From Gammaproteobacteria bacterium (GTDB lineage: Bacteria; Pseudomonadota; Gammaproteobacteria; SZUA-229): a stretch of DNA of 6,871 bases. The DNA lies in the NCBI GenBank assembly GCA_016191795.1, contig JACPVK010000349.1, positions 1-6,871 of the forward strand, given 5' to 3'. Below, piece by piece: positions 5,111 through 6,871 of the stretch. Numbering within the stretch: the first letter of the stretch is position 1; every line of letters begins with the position of its first letter. The translations under genes and the position numbers were made by a program. The notes under the pieces are model-generated. The model made no database searches. It had not been told where the DNA came from and was given only the letters and a program-made list of their open reading frames with translations.

Positions 5111-5731
5111 ATGGAATACTGGAATGAATATGCGCGTTTCTTCACTGCGCTGTTTGTGATTCTTGACCCGTTTGCTGCCATACCGGTTTTTCTCAGTCTG
5201 ACCGTAGGTTATACCCAGCTTGAACGCAACCGCATTGCATGGCGTACTGCCATCACTGTGAGTGGTGTGTTGATAATCAGTGCCCTGTTTGGCGAATCCA
5301 TACTCACCGGCCTGGGCACCAGCCTGGCGTCATTTCGCGTCGGTGGCGGTTTGATTCTGGTATTAATGGCACTGGTCACCTTGCATGGGCAGGCCAGCCG
5401 CGAACCGGTGGATTTGATTGATCGTGATGCCATTGCCATTGTGCCGCTGGCGATCCCGCTGATGGCGGGGCCGGGCGCGATCAGTACAGTGATTATCGAG
5501 TCGCATCGCGGCGCGATTTTCGGTGGCCATGCATTCATTGTGATCGGCATTATTTTGCTGGTCTCGCTGATACTCTGGGTGATGTTGCGTATGGCGGTGC
5601 CGATAGGTCATCGACTGGGCCCTATGGGTATGAGTATCATGAATCGGCTATTAGGTTTGATACTGGTGGCTATAGGTATAGAAATTATGGCCAATGGTTT
5701 AAAAGATTTATTTCCGGTTCTTGCGGGGTAA
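5111..5731 (+). CDS. MarC-family (UPF0056) integral membrane protein
   Basis: This is a complete 206-residue, very hydrophobic protein of normal MarC/YchE/YhgN length with about six membrane segments (roughly 8-30, 45-66, 75-93, 107-128, 139-161, 178-200). Two conserved halves are visible: LDPFAAIPVFLSLT (18-31) in the first segment, and PLAIPLMAGPGAIST (112-126), the family's strongest signature. The last segment, MNRLLGLILVAIGIEIMANG (177-196), matches the usual N-R-x2-G...G-x-E...G pattern. It acts in the inner membrane. The transport substrate of the family is unsettled; the early link to multiple antibiotic resistance was withdrawn for E. coli MarC. The Shine-Dalgarno is weak (GAG, 5100-5102). 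It leads a tight three-gene run, with the next ATG 3 nt after its stop. Family assignment is firm; the function is unknown. Confidence 0.92.
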   Translation: MEYWNEYARFFTALFVILDPFAAIPVFLSLTVGYTQLERNRIAWRTAITVSGVLIISALFGESILTGLGTSLASFRVGGGLILVLMALVTLHGQASREPVDLIDRDAIAIVPLAIPLMAGPGAISTVIIESHRGAIFGGHAFIVIGIILLVSLILWVMLRMAVPIGHRLGPMGMSIMNRLLGLILVAIGIEIMANGLKDLFPVLAG

Positions 5732-5734
5732 TTT

Positions 5735-6346
5735 ATGTCCAGAAAAAAACATTGGGAACAGTTTTACAGCGATAAATCACCGCTGGATGTCAGCTGGTTT
5801 CAGCAACAGCCCACGATATCCCTGGCGCTGATTAATTCATTAAAGTTGCCAAAACAGGCTGCCATAATTGATGTCGGTGGTGGTGCGTCGGTACTGGTGG
5901 ATCATTTGCTGACCGAGGGTTATCACAACCTGGCGGTGCTGGATATTTCGGCGCAGGCACTGGCGCATTCGCAATCGCGGCTGGGCAAACAGGCCGAACA
6001 GGTGGAATGGTTTGCCGATGACATAACCACGTTCAAACCCAGCCGAAAATTCGATTTGTGGCATGATCGCGCGGTGTTTCATTTTTTAACCGATGCGACA
6101 GATCGTAAACATTATGTAGCTAATCTGAAATCAGCACTGGTGCCCAAGGGGCATGTAGTGATTGCTACGTTTGCGATGGGTGGCCCCACTAAATGCAGCA
6201 ATCTGGATATTGTGCAATACGATGAAGCCAAAATGTGTGCCGAGCTGGGCAATGAATTTGTGTTGCGGGATGTGCATCATGAGTTGCACATTACACCGGC
6301 CAATAAGGAGCAGTCGTTTATCTATTTTCATTTACAAAAAAAATAA
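5735..6346 (+). CDS. Class I SAM-dependent methyltransferase
   Basis: This is a complete 203-residue soluble protein with a Rossmann-type methyltransferase core. Motif I is IIDVGGGASVLVDHLL (44-59), the glycine loop that binds S-adenosylmethionine. An acidic residue ends strand 2 (VLDIS, D70) and should contact the ribose. Acidic D95-D96 follow strand 3. FDLWHDRAVFHFL (106-118) is the motif IV strand of a widespread uncharacterised subfamily. The N-terminal HWEQFY...SWFQQQPTISLALI (6-33) is typical of the same group, distantly related to thiopurine and tellurite-type methyltransferases. The substrate cannot be read from the sequence. The ATG lies 3 nt after the marC stop and in the same frame, with GCGGGG at 5723-5728 as a weak ribosome site overlapping the marC end. 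It ends in A8 followed by TAA. Coupling to marC and the downstream HPP gene suggests co-expression, not a shared reaction. Confidence 0.88.
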   Translation: MSRKKHWEQFYSDKSPLDVSWFQQQPTISLALINSLKLPKQAAIIDVGGGASVLVDHLLTEGYHNLAVLDISAQALAHSQSRLGKQAEQVEWFADDITTFKPSRKFDLWHDRAVFHFLTDATDRKHYVANLKSALVPKGHVVIATFAMGGPTKCSNLDIVQYDEAKMCAELGNEFVLRDVHHELHITPANKEQSFIYFHLQKK

Positions 6347-6349
6347 CAT

Positions 6350-6871
6350 ATGACATTTGACCGCAAGCGTTTTTTACAGCTGATAGGCGTACAGCTCGAT
6401 ACCACCGATCATCGTGAAAAACTGATTTCTGCCGTGGGTGGTTTTTTAGGTATTTTTTTAGTTCTTAACATCACGCATTTTTTTGTGCCCGGTGTCGCCG
6501 GTGCGTTGATCGTGGCCTCCATGGGCGCATCGGCGGTGTTATTGTTTGCAGTGCCGCATGGTCCCCTGTCACAGCCGTGGCCGTTGCTGGGTGGTCATGT
6601 GTTGTCGGCAATGATTGGTGTGACTATGCATATCCTGGTTGACGATATGTTTCTGGCCGGTGCACTGGCCGTTGGTATCAGTATTGCTGTGATGTATTAC
6701 ACGCGCTGCATTCATCCACCGGGTGGTGCCTCGGCACTCGCGGCGGTGGTGAGTGGCCCGGCGGTGTATGCACTGGGTTATCAGTTTGTGTTAACACCGG
6801 TGTTGTTGAATGCGCTGGTGATTCTGGTGGTGGCATTACTGGTTAATTATCCTTTTGCATGGCGTCGTTAC
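6350..6871 (+). CDS. HPP-family integral membrane protein (3' end outside the window)
   Basis: There are 174 codons from ATG 6350 to the right edge with no stop. The family signature CIHPPGGASAL (120-130) is present, together with the conserved MGASAVLLF block (58-66) and GGHVLSAMIGV (81-91). About six hydrophobic segments are seen (roughly 27-46, 48-68, 79-97, 101-117, 125-143, 148-168). Many bacterial HPP proteins carry C-terminal CBS domains; whether this one does lies beyond the window. HPP proteins of cyanobacteria and plant chloroplasts have been reported as nitrite transporters, which fits a site about 1.5 kb from nasA, but the role here is inference. The ATG follows the methyltransferase stop by one codon in the same frame, and there is no recognisable Shine-Dalgarno, only an A-rich stretch. 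Translation probably depends on termination and restart at the preceding gene. Confidence 0.9.
   Translation, partial: MTFDRKRFLQLIGVQLDTTDHREKLISAVGGFLGIFLVLNITHFFVPGVAGALIVASMGASAVLLFAVPHGPLSQPWPLLGGHVLSAMIGVTMHILVDDMFLAGALAVGISIAVMYYTRCIHPPGGASALAAVVSGPAVYALGYQFVLTPVLLNALVILVVALLVNYPFAWRRY

Noticed and set aside
4522..5181. 219-codon open frame on the minus strand containing ICVHLRSFAD
   Set aside because: It runs antisense through the end of nasA, the hairpin repeat and the start of marC. The ICVHLRSF peptide is the well-known translation of the CGCAAATGAA repeat, not a protein motif.
6336..6346. A8 slippery run before the methyltransferase stop as a programmed frameshift
   Set aside because: Both alternative frames meet stops within a few codons and neither enters the HPP frame, which is already in frame with the methyltransferase. 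A single-base slip would not create a fusion.

Overview
The window looks like a chromosomal segment from a moderate-GC proteobacterium, most likely a gammaproteobacterium. The reasons are a consensus sigma-54 promoter, a large NasA-type assimilatory nitrate reductase, a host-attachment-family protein, and intergenic palindromes of the REP/BIME style common in that class. The assignment rests on recognised families and motifs only. I see no tRNA, rRNA, CRISPR array, transposase or phage gene.

Layout, left to right. (1) The 3' end of an unrecognised gene (2-328, +). (2) A 129-residue protein (589-978, +) of apparent dimeric alpha/beta-barrel type. It carries an HxxxH pair, a downstream Glu and a Cys whose order recalls one domain of sulfur oxygenase reductase. 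(3) A 340-bp gap filled with two families of small palindromes in both orientations, ending in a strong bidirectional terminator. (4) A host-attachment (PF10116-type) protein on the minus strand (1319-1753). (5) A 363-bp divergent control region with a full consensus sigma-54 promoter at 2079-2094, a perfect IHF-consensus match about 130 bp upstream of the predicted start site, and a 22-bp dyad between them. (6) nasA (2117-4810, +), apparently transcribed alone. (7) A 300-bp gap opening with an 82-nt near-perfect hairpin built from a 10-nt unit. (8) A tight three-gene run: a MarC-family membrane protein (5111-5731), a class I SAM methyltransferase (5735-6346), and the N-terminal part of an HPP-family membrane protein (6350-6871, running off the window).

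How it may fit together. The nitrate reductase appears to be under nitrogen-type (RpoN, probably NtrC) control with IHF-assisted looping. It has no adjacent nitrite reductase, NasB or classical nitrate permease. The only neighbour with a plausible nitrogen link is the HPP protein, because HPP proteins of cyanobacteria and chloroplasts have been reported to transport nitrite. The marC, methyltransferase and HPP genes have identical junctions: a stop codon, one codon, then ATG, all in one frame. This suggests translational coupling. The small barrel protein and the palindrome cluster, whose stems covary across three copies, are the other points worth following up.
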